A stretch of DNA of 64,000 nt, taken from contig JAIOAX010000010.1 in NCBI GenBank assembly GCA_019873645.1, forward strand, positions 84,666 through 148,665, given 5' to 3'. Origin of the DNA: Chloroflexota bacterium. GTDB taxonomy: Bacteria > Chloroflexota > Anaerolineae > B4-G1 > SLSP01. Below, piece after piece: positions 9,315-18,642 of the stretch. The position numbers and the translations under genes are program-made. The number at the start of each line of letters is the position of its first letter. Position 1 is the stretch's first letter. The notes beneath the pieces were generated by a model. The model did no database searches. It worked only from the letters and a program-made list of their open reading frames with translations, and was not told the DNA's origin.

Positions 9315-10168
9315 GCTGTAAGCACCTCGACGCCGTCGCCTGTCACCAAAACCGTGTGTTCCCACTGCGCCGAAAGCGAACCGTCGGCGGTCACGGCGGT
9401 CCAACCGTCGCTCAAGGTGCGGACTTCATAAGTGCCGATGTTGATCATCGGTTCGATGGTGAAGACCATGCCGGGTACCAGCTCAACGCCGGTGTGAGGG
9501 ACGCCGTAGTGCAGGATATCCGGCGCCTCGTGGAAGTAGAGGCCCGTCCCGTGGCCGACGAACGCCCGCACGACGGAATAGCCGTGGCTTTCGGCGTGCT
9601 TTTGGATGGCATAGCCGATGTCGCCAAGGCGATTGCCGGGCTTCACCTGGGCGATGCCCAATTCCAGACACTCGCGCGTCACCTCGACCAGCTTGCGCGC
9701 CTCCGGGGAAACCTCGCCGATGAGGAACATGCGGCTGGAATCCCCGTAATAACCGTTGAGGATCGTTGTCACATCCACATTGAGAATGTCACCCTCACGC
9801 AACACGCGGTCGGGACTGGGGATGCCGTGACAGATGACCTCGTTAATCGAGGTGCAGACGCTCTTGGGATAGCCGCGGTAGTTTAGCGGCGCCGGGATCG
9901 CGCCGTTAGCGAGGGTCAGCTCGTGAACCCAGGTGTTGATCTGCTCGGTGGTGATGCCGGGGCGGATGCGCGGCGTAATGGCATCCAGGATGTCGCGGGT
10001 CAGCCGACAACTCTTGCGGATGCCGGCGATTTGCACCTCGTTCTTGATGATGATCTCACGCTTGTTCGCCTGTTTCTGACGCCGACTGTAGGTTTGTGCC
10101 ACATCCTGCACCACTTCATCGGCAGATTTTCTTGTTCGCAACCAACCCAAATTGCTTCTTTTCTGCAT
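9311..10168 (-). CDS. map: Type I methionine aminopeptidase
   Basis: 285 aa. The metal ligands of the pita-bread fold are visible: NVDVTTILNGYYGDSSR (two Asp), AFVGHGTG (His), FTIEP (Glu) and WEHTV (Glu). It removes the initiator Met from nascent proteins. About 35 basic residues precede the usual start of the domain (NEVQIAGIRKSCRLT), which may be a ribosome-binding extension or an over-long start; ATG 10168 has AGAGGACAAT upstream. It is convergent with era. Confidence 0.93.
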   Translation of the reverse strand: MQKRSNLGWLRTRKSADEVVQDVAQTYSRRQKQANKREIIIKNEVQIAGIRKSCRLTRDILDAITPRIRPGITTEQINTWVHELTLANGAIPAPLNYRGYPKSVCTSINEVICHGIPSPDRVLREGDILNVDVTTILNGYYGDSSRMFLIGEVSPEARKLVEVTRECLELGIAQVKPGNRLGDIGYAIQKHAESHGYSVVRAFVGHGTGLYFHEAPDILHYGVPHTGVELVPGMVFTIEPMINIGTYEVRTLSDGWTAVTADGSLSAQWEHTVLVTGDGVEVLTA

Positions 10169-10198
10169 TATTGTCCTCTCTAATAGGTAGACGCCCCT

Positions 10199-11386
<1,188 letters not shown>

Positions 11387-11463
11387 AGTGCGCCGTTATT
11401 GATCAGGATGTACAGGCAACATTGTGGTATCATACCACAATGAACTTAATCGCCAAGTTAGTG

Positions 11464-11638
11464 CTAGGGCTATCGCATTTGGCCGCTTCCGGCAACTGAA
11501 TACGGCCTAAAGGCCGGGGAAAGGGGGATTTTTGTGGCGGGGCGAAGCCCCGCCACAAAAATCCCCACTAAAAACGCCGCTTTAGCGGCACAACAGACAG
11601 CACGACGGGACAGAGTTTTCCAAATGCGATAGCCCTAG
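11464..11638. mobile_element. MITE-like element with 19-bp terminal inverted repeats
   Basis: The end ctagggctatcgcatttgg (11464-11482) is repeated exactly in inverse at 11620-11638. Inside is a perfect 19-bp hairpin (11524-11542 with 11548-11566, loop cgaag). Flanks ttagtg and ttagcg resemble an imperfect target duplication. There is no open frame, so any transposition would need a transposase supplied elsewhere. This accounts for most of the 400-nt gap between tgt and the next gene. Confidence 0.6.
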
Positions 11639-11703
11639 TTAGCGCAAGGTTGACGAAGCATACTTCTTGCATCATGACTTTGAACAGGAGAATAGCAATC
11701 AAA

Positions 11704-11731
11704 AACCGGATTTCTGAGGAGAAATCCGGTT
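11704..11731 (-). terminator. Rho-independent terminator of the secreted-protein operon
   Basis: A perfect 10-bp stem (aaccggattt/aaatccggtt) with an 8-nt loop, followed on the minus strand by a T-rich tract, 22 nt after the stop of the metzincin-like gene. Confidence 0.8.
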
Positions 11732-11752
11732 TCTGATTATTCTTGTTTGCGC

Positions 11753-14700
11753 TTACTGTTTCAGCACCAGTGGCAAATAGACGCGGTTGCCGATGAAAAT
11801 GGTGACGGTCTGGCTGCCGCTCTGCCCGTCGCTGTCAGTGGCTGTCAGGGTGATATGATGCTGGCCAAACGAAAGGGTATCCAGGGCAAAGAACTCGCCC
11901 GTGCCCAGAGCGCCATCGCGATCAGAGGTCCAGGCCAGTTGACTGCCGCTCAATGGGCCGTCTTCGAGATCGGTGGTCATACCGCGGAATTCGACAGGGG
12001 CGCCGGGTGGACTGAACATGCCATCATAAGGCGACATGATGATGGCCAGCGGCGCATTGCCGGCAACGGTAAATGTCGCATCCGACACATCCTCCGCTGA
12101 GTGGAAGCCGTCCATCGCCACAACGCGCATCAGCCCTTGCGATCCGCCCGGCAAGGCCGCAGTGATGGTAAAGACGTTACCAGTCATCTCCGCCGCCAGC
12201 GATTGCCAGTGGATGCCATGATCTGGGCTATAAAGCACGTCAAAGGCCAACAGATCGCCATCGGGGTCAGAGGCGGTCCATGCCACCACACTGCCGATGC
12301 CCACCGTCCCACCGCCATTGGGCGATAGCAGTGTGACCGTCGGTGGATTGGCGCTGGCGACGCGCTCGGCCAACACGGTTGCATCTTGCCGGACTTGTAA
12401 GCGCACAGCGCCTGGAGCCATCGGCACCAATTCTGAGAAAGGTTGGATGTTGACATCATCGTCATACGCGTGCAGTGTGATTTCGTTTGTGGAAAGCACA
12501 GTACCACTTCCGTCCAATTGCACGAGGGTATAGGTAACGGGTTCCGCCGCCTCCAGGGCTAACCCATTCCAATAGCCTATCTTTTGGGCTTGATATTGCA
12601 ATGTTTTGGTAGGCGGATTGGTTATACGCACGACGCTCCCCAAGCGGGCCGTATTGTCGGTCAGGGTGATGATGCCGCTGGCGACAAGGTACTCAGAGGC
12701 GGTGTAAAGCGCCTCTAATGCCGTGGGGTCAGCATAGGTGATGGGGTTAGCGGCAATGGCTTCTTCCAGCTTTTCTTGTTCGCTCAAAGCCCAAAGATCG
12801 CAAGGGACGTTATATGCTCTCAACAGTTTACAATACTCCCACGGAGAGACCCAGCGTGGATACAGGTAGCCCATCAAGGCAAAACCACGGTTAGGTTCGA
12901 GCGCATTTTCGTTGTTGCTGATGACGGTAGGCCAGGGCAGCCGCCAATCGCCGTGCAAAACGTCCAAGCCGTAGTAGCCGTAGGGATCGAAGGCTGCCAG
13001 GCGACAGTAAGGCGCCTGGGTTACATAGGGGATCAGCCAGGGGTAAGAAGTGTCAACAGCGCCGCCGCTGCTTTCAGTCCCGGCGCAATTCACATGCATT
13101 AAACCCTGGTTATGCCCCAATTCGTGGGCAAAGCTGTTGCCTCCTTTAATCAACCAGGGGGAGTTGGGTCGAGCTGAGTTATCCATCTTGACCCAGGCGT
13201 TTTTGCCGGGACGCCAGGCCTGTCCTGTTACCGTGCCACCTGCTGAGCTGTTGGTATTAACAGCAGGATGGACCATGCCCACCCAGTGGATCTTGCCGAC
13301 AGCACCGCGCGGATCGCTGGTCCCGTCATCCCAAGCGTTCACCCTGATCAACATACAACTCCGGCCAAGGCTGGTGCTTGCATCCCAAAAAGGACAATAC
13401 CACATAGGCCCCATAGGATCGTTGTCGTACCATACCCGGACACGCGAAATGGGAAGATAGCGCGCCAGGTTCCCTACGATGGCCCCAAAAGTAGGATCGT
13501 TGTAATAATAAGTCCCTCCTTCCAACCGGAGCGGGCGCACCACCACGTTGAGAGTATTGGCCGGGTAAAAGGTGACGGTCTTCTCCCAGGTATTGTTCGC
13601 ATAGTTGCTCTCGACGACAGCGTGATCATAATTGACCTCCAGGCGGAAGGTGACCGTGCCGGATTGCCATTCGGGCCAGATGTAGAAAAAGAAAGCGTCG
13701 CGCACGTTCAGACGGTTGGCCCCGGCGACATGCACAGGGATCGGCGGCCACATAGCCTCCACTGGCGAATGGGGCAGGTTGACGCCGTTGCGCGAGGCAT
13801 ACAGCCGGGCATGGACGTTGGGCAGGTCGTACAGCGTGGTACGCGCATAGCCGCGGGCGCGGGTCACACGGTTGGCGACCAGCGGCATATCGCTGTTGAG
13901 ATTCTGGATGCCCTGGGTGATTTCCAGCCCGTAGATCGTGATATCCGGCCGCGTTGGCGCACTGACAGCGGTGACTTCACCATCTGTGTTATTTTGTGGG
14001 TTAGGGTCGAGCGCGGAAGAACCGACCTGAGCCTGGTTATAAAGCTCACCACTCGTCAACGTGGGTCTGACGACGATGCGGATGATGGCTTCGTCACCCT
14101 TGGCCAGCGTGCCCACGTCGCATGTCACCGCGCCGCTCGCATGGTTGCACTGCCCGGCCGGCGCGGCAGAGACAAAAGTTACTCCGGTGGGCAAGGTATC
14201 GGTCAGCCTGACGCTTGCCGCCGAGTTGGGACCGGCGTTGCTGATCGTGAGGGTATACGTCAGGAGATTTCCACTCGTCACCGGATCGGGCGTGTCGGTC
14301 TTGACAACTGCCAGGTCGGCCCGGGAGATGACCGTAGTGCTGGCGGTCGTGGTGTTGTTTGTGGTGTCGGAATCTGAGATGTCAGAACCGACCGTCACCG
14401 TATTGACGATGGTGCCGCCGCCCTTGGGTGAAACGACGATGACGATGGTGGCGTCGGCCTTGCTGGCCAACTCTCCCACGGCGCAGGTCACGGTTTGGTC
14501 TACCAGTGTACAGTAGGCCGGGTACGTGAGCGCGTTGACGCCTAACGGCAAGGTATCGTTCACAACGACGTTTGGCGCATTATAGGGGCCATCATTGTTG
14601 ACGACGATGGTATAGGTCAGTGGGGCACCGGCCATCACCGGATCAGGCGTATCGCTCTTGGTGACCGCAAGGTCGGCCCAGATGGTCGCCGGATTGACGG

Positions 14701-15781
14701 TGGTGGGTATGCTGTCCGTGTTGTTGCCAAGTTTGCCATCTGCGGATTTGGCCGTCACGATGGCGGTGTTGGTGATCGTGCCCCCACTGGAGGGTGGGAT
14801 GACGACGATGTAAACCGTCGTATTCCAGCCCTGGTCCAGGTCGCCCAGGTCGCAGGTGACAGTGCCGTATGCCTCGGTGCAGCGTTCGTCAGACATATCC
14901 GGTATATAGGTCACCTCGGCGGGCAGCGTGTCGGTGAGCTTGATGGCAAAGGCTGTGTCGGGACCGGCGCCATTGTCAACCACCAGAGTATAGGTCAACA
15001 ACCCACCTCCGGTAACGGGATCGGGATCGTCGTACTTGGTGAGAGAAAGGTCGGCGCTGGGACAGGGCGCAGCCGAAAACTGGACCGTCTGCCAGGTCTG
15101 GGGCTGATCAAAGTACTGGTTACTGGGCCAGCCATAGTCGTTGCCGGTATACTCGACCCAGTGATGGTACACGGCCATGCCAAAAGGCACGTTACAGATG
15201 CCGCCGGTAAGGGTAATGGGGATTTTGTACTCGGCCACATCATGGTCGCCATGATTGACCACGGCGGTCCAATCATCCAGAACAGTGCTCGTGTAGCCAT
15301 TCGACACGCCCGTGCCGACCCAACTGCTCTCCGTGCCGGTGATGATGTCAACGCGCAAAGAATAATCATCGCCTTCGGCCCATTTTTCTCGACCGTTGTC
15401 GGCATCCAGATAGACGCTGGCAAACCGTTCAGCCTTTGTGCCCAGAACGCCCTCCATGCACACAAACAGATTCATCGCATCTTGTTTTAGATAGACGGTG
15501 CCACTGATGGTCTCTTCGTCGAACTGAAAAGCGAGGGCTTTGCTGTACTCTGTACCGACGTCACAGACGCCATCCATCGTCACAGCATTGCTATCTTGGG
15601 GGATGGTGATAACGTCTTGCGGTCGGTCCGGCACAGCCGGTGCGCCCTCATCGGGAATCGGAAAGGCTCCGGTTCTGCCGGTCGCTCCGGCGGTGAACAC
15701 CGCCAGCAGCGCAATGAGCGCCAGGCTCAGCCCGACGACCCACGCCAGTCTCCGAAACGGAATAGGAGATAACGAGTCCAT
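11753..15781 (-). CDS. Secreted metzincin-like DUF11-repeat protein with C-terminal LPLV tag
   Basis: 1342 aa. A signal peptide (residues ~12-32) precedes a CBM9/DOMON-like beta domain (~60-215). Three DUF11 repeats follow (~240-620, each starting ADLxxxKxDxPDPV). A large region then contains HELGHNQGLMH (His886, Glu887, His890, His896), which matches the metzincin zinc motif HExxHxxGxxH, with ALMGY further on as a possible Met-turn. Two Ig/PKD-like domains and the C-terminus NRVYLPLVLKQ complete it. It is therefore a likely extracellular metalloprotease, though no known protease family was recognised around the motif. ATG 15781 follows AAAGGAGAAC. It is the last gene of a three-gene operon, 21 nt after the beta-helix gene. 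Confidence 0.85.
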   Translation of the reverse strand: MDSLSPIPFRRLAWVVGLSLALIALLAVFTAGATGRTGAFPIPDEGAPAVPDRPQDVITIPQDSNAVTMDGVCDVGTEYSKALAFQFDEETISGTVYLKQDAMNLFVCMEGVLGTKAERFASVYLDADNGREKWAEGDDYSLRVDIITGTESSWVGTGVSNGYTSTVLDDWTAVVNHGDHDVAEYKIPITLTGGICNVPFGMAVYHHWVEYTGNDYGWPSNQYFDQPQTWQTVQFSAAPCPSADLSLTKYDDPDPVTGGGLLTYTLVVDNGAGPDTAFAIKLTDTLPAEVTYIPDMSDERCTEAYGTVTCDLGDLDQGWNTTVYIVVIPPSSGGTITNTAIVTAKSADGKLGNNTDSIPTTVNPATIWADLAVTKSDTPDPVMAGAPLTYTIVVNNDGPYNAPNVVVNDTLPLGVNALTYPAYCTLVDQTVTCAVGELASKADATIVIVVSPKGGGTIVNTVTVGSDISDSDTTNNTTTASTTVISRADLAVVKTDTPDPVTSGNLLTYTLTISNAGPNSAASVRLTDTLPTGVTFVSAAPAGQCNHASGAVTCDVGTLAKGDEAIIRIVVRPTLTSGELYNQAQVGSSALDPNPQNNTDGEVTAVSAPTRPDITIYGLEITQGIQNLNSDMPLVANRVTRARGYARTTLYDLPNVHARLYASRNGVNLPHSPVEAMWPPIPVHVAGANRLNVRDAFFFYIWPEWQSGTVTFRLEVNYDHAVVESNYANNTWEKTVTFYPANTLNVVVRPLRLEGGTYYYNDPTFGAIVGNLARYLPISRVRVWYDNDPMGPMWYCPFWDASTSLGRSCMLIRVNAWDDGTSDPRGAVGKIHWVGMVHPAVNTNSSAGGTVTGQAWRPGKNAWVKMDNSARPNSPWLIKGGNSFAHELGHNQGLMHVNCAGTESSGGAVDTSYPWLIPYVTQAPYCRLAAFDPYGYYGLDVLHGDWRLPWPTVISNNENALEPNRGFALMGYLYPRWVSPWEYCKLLRAYNVPCDLWALSEQEKLEEAIAANPITYADPTALEALYTASEYLVASGIITLTDNTARLGSVVRITNPPTKTLQYQAQKIGYWNGLALEAAEPVTYTLVQLDGSGTVLSTNEITLHAYDDDVNIQPFSELVPMAPGAVRLQVRQDATVLAERVASANPPTVTLLSPNGGGTVGIGSVVAWTASDPDGDLLAFDVLYSPDHGIHWQSLAAEMTGNVFTITAALPGGSQGLMRVVAMDGFHSAEDVSDATFTVAGNAPLAIIMSPYDGMFSPPGAPVEFRGMTTDLEDGPLSGSQLAWTSDRDGALGTGEFFALDTLSFGQHHITLTATDSDGQSGSQTVTIFIGNRVYLPLVLKQ

Positions 15782-15802
15782 AGTATGTTCTCCTTTCTTT
15801 GA

Positions 15803-17734
15803 TCACTTCAAAACGAGGGGCAAAAAGACTTCATAGACTGTCACTGGACTCATTTCTGAGGTGCTGCCGGTGAAAAAGCAGGGTGATTCGCACGCCATCA
15901 TAGTGATATTTGCTGGGGTCAGCCCGCTGCTCAGCGTGGCGTTCCAGTTGCCTGAGGCGTCGGCGGTCACCTCCTGGGCATACTCTCCCCCGCCTCCCAC
16001 TGCCGCCGGATTGCCAATGGCCCGGTAGATGAACACGGTGCAATTGTTGCAGGCCGTGCCCGAGACGGCACTGCCGCTGCCGCCGGTGATAACGGGGTAA
16101 TTGAGCAACCCATTAGGGCCGCTGTCGCTGTCGCCGGGGTCGTTGGGTGTGGGGCCATCGTTACCCAGGTCAACCGGCAGGCCGCCATTACTGCGGATTA
16201 TGCCTTGTGGTCTGATGCTGTTGCCGGTGGCCGAGTTGCCCACCACTGCCACGCCAGCCCCACCATTGTAAGCGATTACGGTTGCGAATACACTGGTGTC
16301 GGTAGCGTTGTTGAGCATGACACCCTGCAGCCCATTGCCAAGGGCGGCCAAGCGATCACTTGCTACCCCGATATAAGTGGCTTGACCGATAAAGGTTCCA
16401 CCGGCATCCTCGATGTAAATCCCCTCGCGCGTATTGCCAGAGATAATTTGGTAGACGCCTGCTTGGGAAGTGCCAATAAAGTTGTTGGTGCTACTGCTGT
16501 CGGACACAGCCACGCCGGCCGCACTATTGGGGACCGCGGCGGTGCCGGCCATGTTTGTGCCGATATAGTTGTTCTCCAATACATTATCGTGCGCGCCGGT
16601 ATCAAGGCGAACGCCGCAGTAGGTATTGCCGCTGATCCAGTTGCGGCCCACATCGGTGCCAATGTGATTGTATGCAGCGCCATCGCTGACGAGCACGCCA
16701 TCGAAACTGTTGGGCAGGGCCACGTTGCCAGTGATGTCCAGGCCAATCCGATTGCCGGTCAACACTGCCGCGCTAGAGCTTTGTAGCCAAACGCCCCACT
16801 CGTTGTTGCCAGAAATCTGATTGTTATAGATGGTGGTGCTGATGGCTTGCGTATCTACGATGCCGGACAGGCCATTCCCCATGTCATGCGCGCCATCGGT
16901 GCCGATTTTGTTGGTCTGGATGATGGTTTCTGAAATCTGTCCACCTGTGCCGCCGTTCAACCAGACGCCGCTGTTGCCGTTGCAGACGATCTGGTTGGCA
17001 TTGATGTTCGTGTTGTCGGCTCCGTTGGCAATCGCGATGCCTTCCCAGCGGTTGCCATCGCCCGGGCAGGTGGTTTGGCTCCAGTTGGCGCCTCCAATCA
17101 CGCTGTGGGCGACGGTGTTATGATGGCCGCCGCCGCCCAGGTCACCAGAGATCAAGACGCCGTTGTGTTCAAAGCCAAATATCCTGAGATAATCAAGCGT
17201 GTTGTAGCTGGCCATCCCGTTGGCGCTAGAGTCGTAGATGCGAACGCCATGGCCGTAGTTGGGGTCGGGGTTGCGCGTATCGGGCCAGCCGCGCAGCATC
17301 AGATGGCGGATCGTGTTGTTATTGCCCTGGATTTCGAACAGGTTGTTGTTGGCGCTCAACCCGCCGGCGTCAATGATGATGTCGCCGCCGCTGGTCGAGC
17401 CATCAATGACAATGTTGTCGCCGCTGATGCTCAGCCCCCCCAAGCCTGCGTCTGGCGAATTGAGGTAAATCGTCAGACCGGCCAGGGCGGTGGAAAAATT
17501 GATACTTTTGTTGCCGGCGGCGGCGTTGGCTTCGACGATAGCCTCTCGCAGTCCGCAACCCTCGACCACACTGTTGTAACAACTGCCGTCGGGGGCGCCG
17601 GGGGAGTAATCGAGATTGGTCGTCACGGTAAAAGTAGCATCGGCCGGGGCGGCCTGCGAAGGAGTGATCGTCGGCCCCGTCAACGTCAACATCAGCGCTA
17701 CGACGAGAAATAGATACAGGATTTTGGTGTTCAT
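15803..17734 (-). CDS. Secreted CSLREA-type right-handed beta-helix protein with LPLV tag
   Basis: 643 aa. A signal peptide (to about residue 28) is followed by a CSLREA-like segment (CGLREAIVEANAAAGN) and then a long series of beta-helix coils with NxI/GNxIG and NTI repeats (~100-520). A short beta domain ends in VYEVFLPLVLK. Parallel beta-helix proteins of this kind are usually surface-located carbohydrate-binding or adhesive proteins; no catalytic lyase residues could be assigned. The start codon overlaps the stop of the upstream small gene (ATGA, 17731-17734), so translation is probably coupled. The same C-terminal tag closes the next gene and both giant proteins. Confidence 0.85.
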   Translation of the reverse strand: MNTKILYLFLVVALMLTLTGPTITPSQAAPADATFTVTTNLDYSPGAPDGSCYNSVVEGCGLREAIVEANAAAGNKSINFSTALAGLTIYLNSPDAGLGGLSISGDNIVIDGSTSGGDIIIDAGGLSANNNLFEIQGNNNTIRHLMLRGWPDTRNPDPNYGHGVRIYDSSANGMASYNTLDYLRIFGFEHNGVLISGDLGGGGHHNTVAHSVIGGANWSQTTCPGDGNRWEGIAIANGADNTNINANQIVCNGNSGVWLNGGTGGQISETIIQTNKIGTDGAHDMGNGLSGIVDTQAISTTIYNNQISGNNEWGVWLQSSSAAVLTGNRIGLDITGNVALPNSFDGVLVSDGAAYNHIGTDVGRNWISGNTYCGVRLDTGAHDNVLENNYIGTNMAGTAAVPNSAAGVAVSDSSSTNNFIGTSQAGVYQIISGNTREGIYIEDAGGTFIGQATYIGVASDRLAALGNGLQGVMLNNATDTSVFATVIAYNGGAGVAVVGNSATGNSIRPQGIIRSNGGLPVDLGNDGPTPNDPGDSDSGPNGLLNYPVITGGSGSAVSGTACNNCTVFIYRAIGNPAAVGGGGEYAQEVTADASGNWNATLSSGLTPANITMMACESPCFFTGSTSEMSPVTVYEVFLPLVLK

Positions 17735-17979
17735 TTGTTTTCCCCTCCTAAAAGTTTATCAGATTCAGATATAGATATGTCATCAAGTGCGGCAGTGATG
17801 ATCTCGCTCACTTGCGATAGCCCGCGAAAGTAATGTTTCTTGCCCGTCCCCAGCAGCTCGATTGAGCCACGCCACTCGCTCCGGCCCTCGCCCAAGTCCT
17901 CCTGCCACACCCGCACGGTGAACGACCGCGAGTGGGACAAACGTGAAGGAACTTGGGAAATGGCTGACGACTCAGACAT
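17731..17979 (-). CDS. Small conserved-looking protein leading the secreted-protein operon
   Basis: An 82-aa protein without a signal peptide. The core SFTVRVWQEDLGEGRSEWRG, continuing to a KHYFRGL segment, has a strand-strand pattern with conserved-looking Trp and Phe, and I have a general impression of similar small proteins in Chloroflexota, but no function is known to me. ATG 17979 is preferred to the TTG at 17991 because GAGGAAGTCA sits just upstream of the ATG. The ATGA overlap with the beta-helix gene argues that it is real and translated. It might be an intracellular accessory of the secreted proteins. Confidence 0.7.
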   Translation of the reverse strand: MSESSAISQVPSRLSHSRSFTVRVWQEDLGEGRSEWRGSIELLGTGKKHYFRGLSQVSEIITAALDDISISESDKLLGGENK

Positions 17980-18000
17980 TGACTTCCTCAAAAAAACAGC

Positions 18001-18490
18001 GTTGGTAGAGCAAACTGTCAGTTTGCCGCTCCCGCAAGCTGACAGCTTGCGCTACATTAACGTTGGTAGCGCAAACTGTTAGTTTGCCGCTCCTGCAAGC
18101 TGTTAGTTTGCCGCTCCCGCAAGCTGACAGCTTGCGCTACATTAACGTTGGTAGCGCAAACTGTTAGTTTGCCGCTCCCGCAAGCTGTTAGTTTGCCGCT
18201 CCCGCAAGCTGACAGCTTGCGCTACATTAACGTTGGTAGCGCAAACTGTTCGTTTGCCGCTCCCGCAAGCTGACAGCTTGTGCTACATTAACGTTGGTAG
18301 AGCAAACTGTCAGTTTGCTGCTCCCGCAAGCTGTTAGTTTGCCGCTCCCGCAAGCTGACAGCTTGCGCTACATTAACGTTGGTAGCGCAAACTGTTAGTT
18401 TGCCGCTCCCGCAAGCTGACAGCTTGCGCTACATTAACATTGGTAGAGCAAACTGTTAGTTTGCTGCTCCCGCAAGCTAACAGCTTGCGC
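18001..18490. repeat. Array of 17-bp palindromes in 61/85-bp units
   Basis: Seven units start with GTTGGTAG (last: ATTGGTAG) at 18001, 18062, 18147, 18232, 18293, 18378 and 18439. Each carries the palindromes GCAAACTGTTAGTTTGC and GCAAGCTGACAGCTTGC separated by CGCTCCC. The 85-bp units have an extra 24 bp, which is one more 17-bp palindrome plus CGCTCCC. That extra palindrome is a hybrid (GCAAGCTGTTAGTTTGC). About 17 palindromes in 490 bp. The array lies between the BTAD regulator gene and the secreted-protein operon, starting 22 nt upstream of the first start codon. Confidence 0.92.
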
Positions 18491-18578
18491 CACCACGCGC
18501 TCTGCGGTGGATGATAGCAGTGTAGCACAGACAGCGTTGCTAAAGCGTTGCGTGGAGCGTTGCATGAGGAACAAAAAA

Positions 18579-18607
18579 GCCGACCAGGCTCGAAAAACCC
18601 GGTCGGT
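18579..18607 (-). terminator. Terminator of the BTAD regulator gene
   Basis: A GC-rich hairpin (ccgacc/ggtcgg plus inner gg/cc pairs) followed on the minus strand by TTTTTT, about 35 nt after the gene's stop. Confidence 0.75.
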
Positions 18608-18642
18608 CGCCTACCGGATTGCGTAGTCGTTGGAGGTGTATT

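Noticed and set aside
13268..14377. A 369-aa plus-strand open frame opposite the metzincin-like gene
   Set aside because: No plausible start site or domain; the opposite strand encodes DUF11 repeats and the HExxH motif.
18001..18490. A CRISPR array
   Set aside because: The spacers between repeats are themselves conserved and the units vary by a fixed 24 bp; no unique spacers and no cas genes are present.
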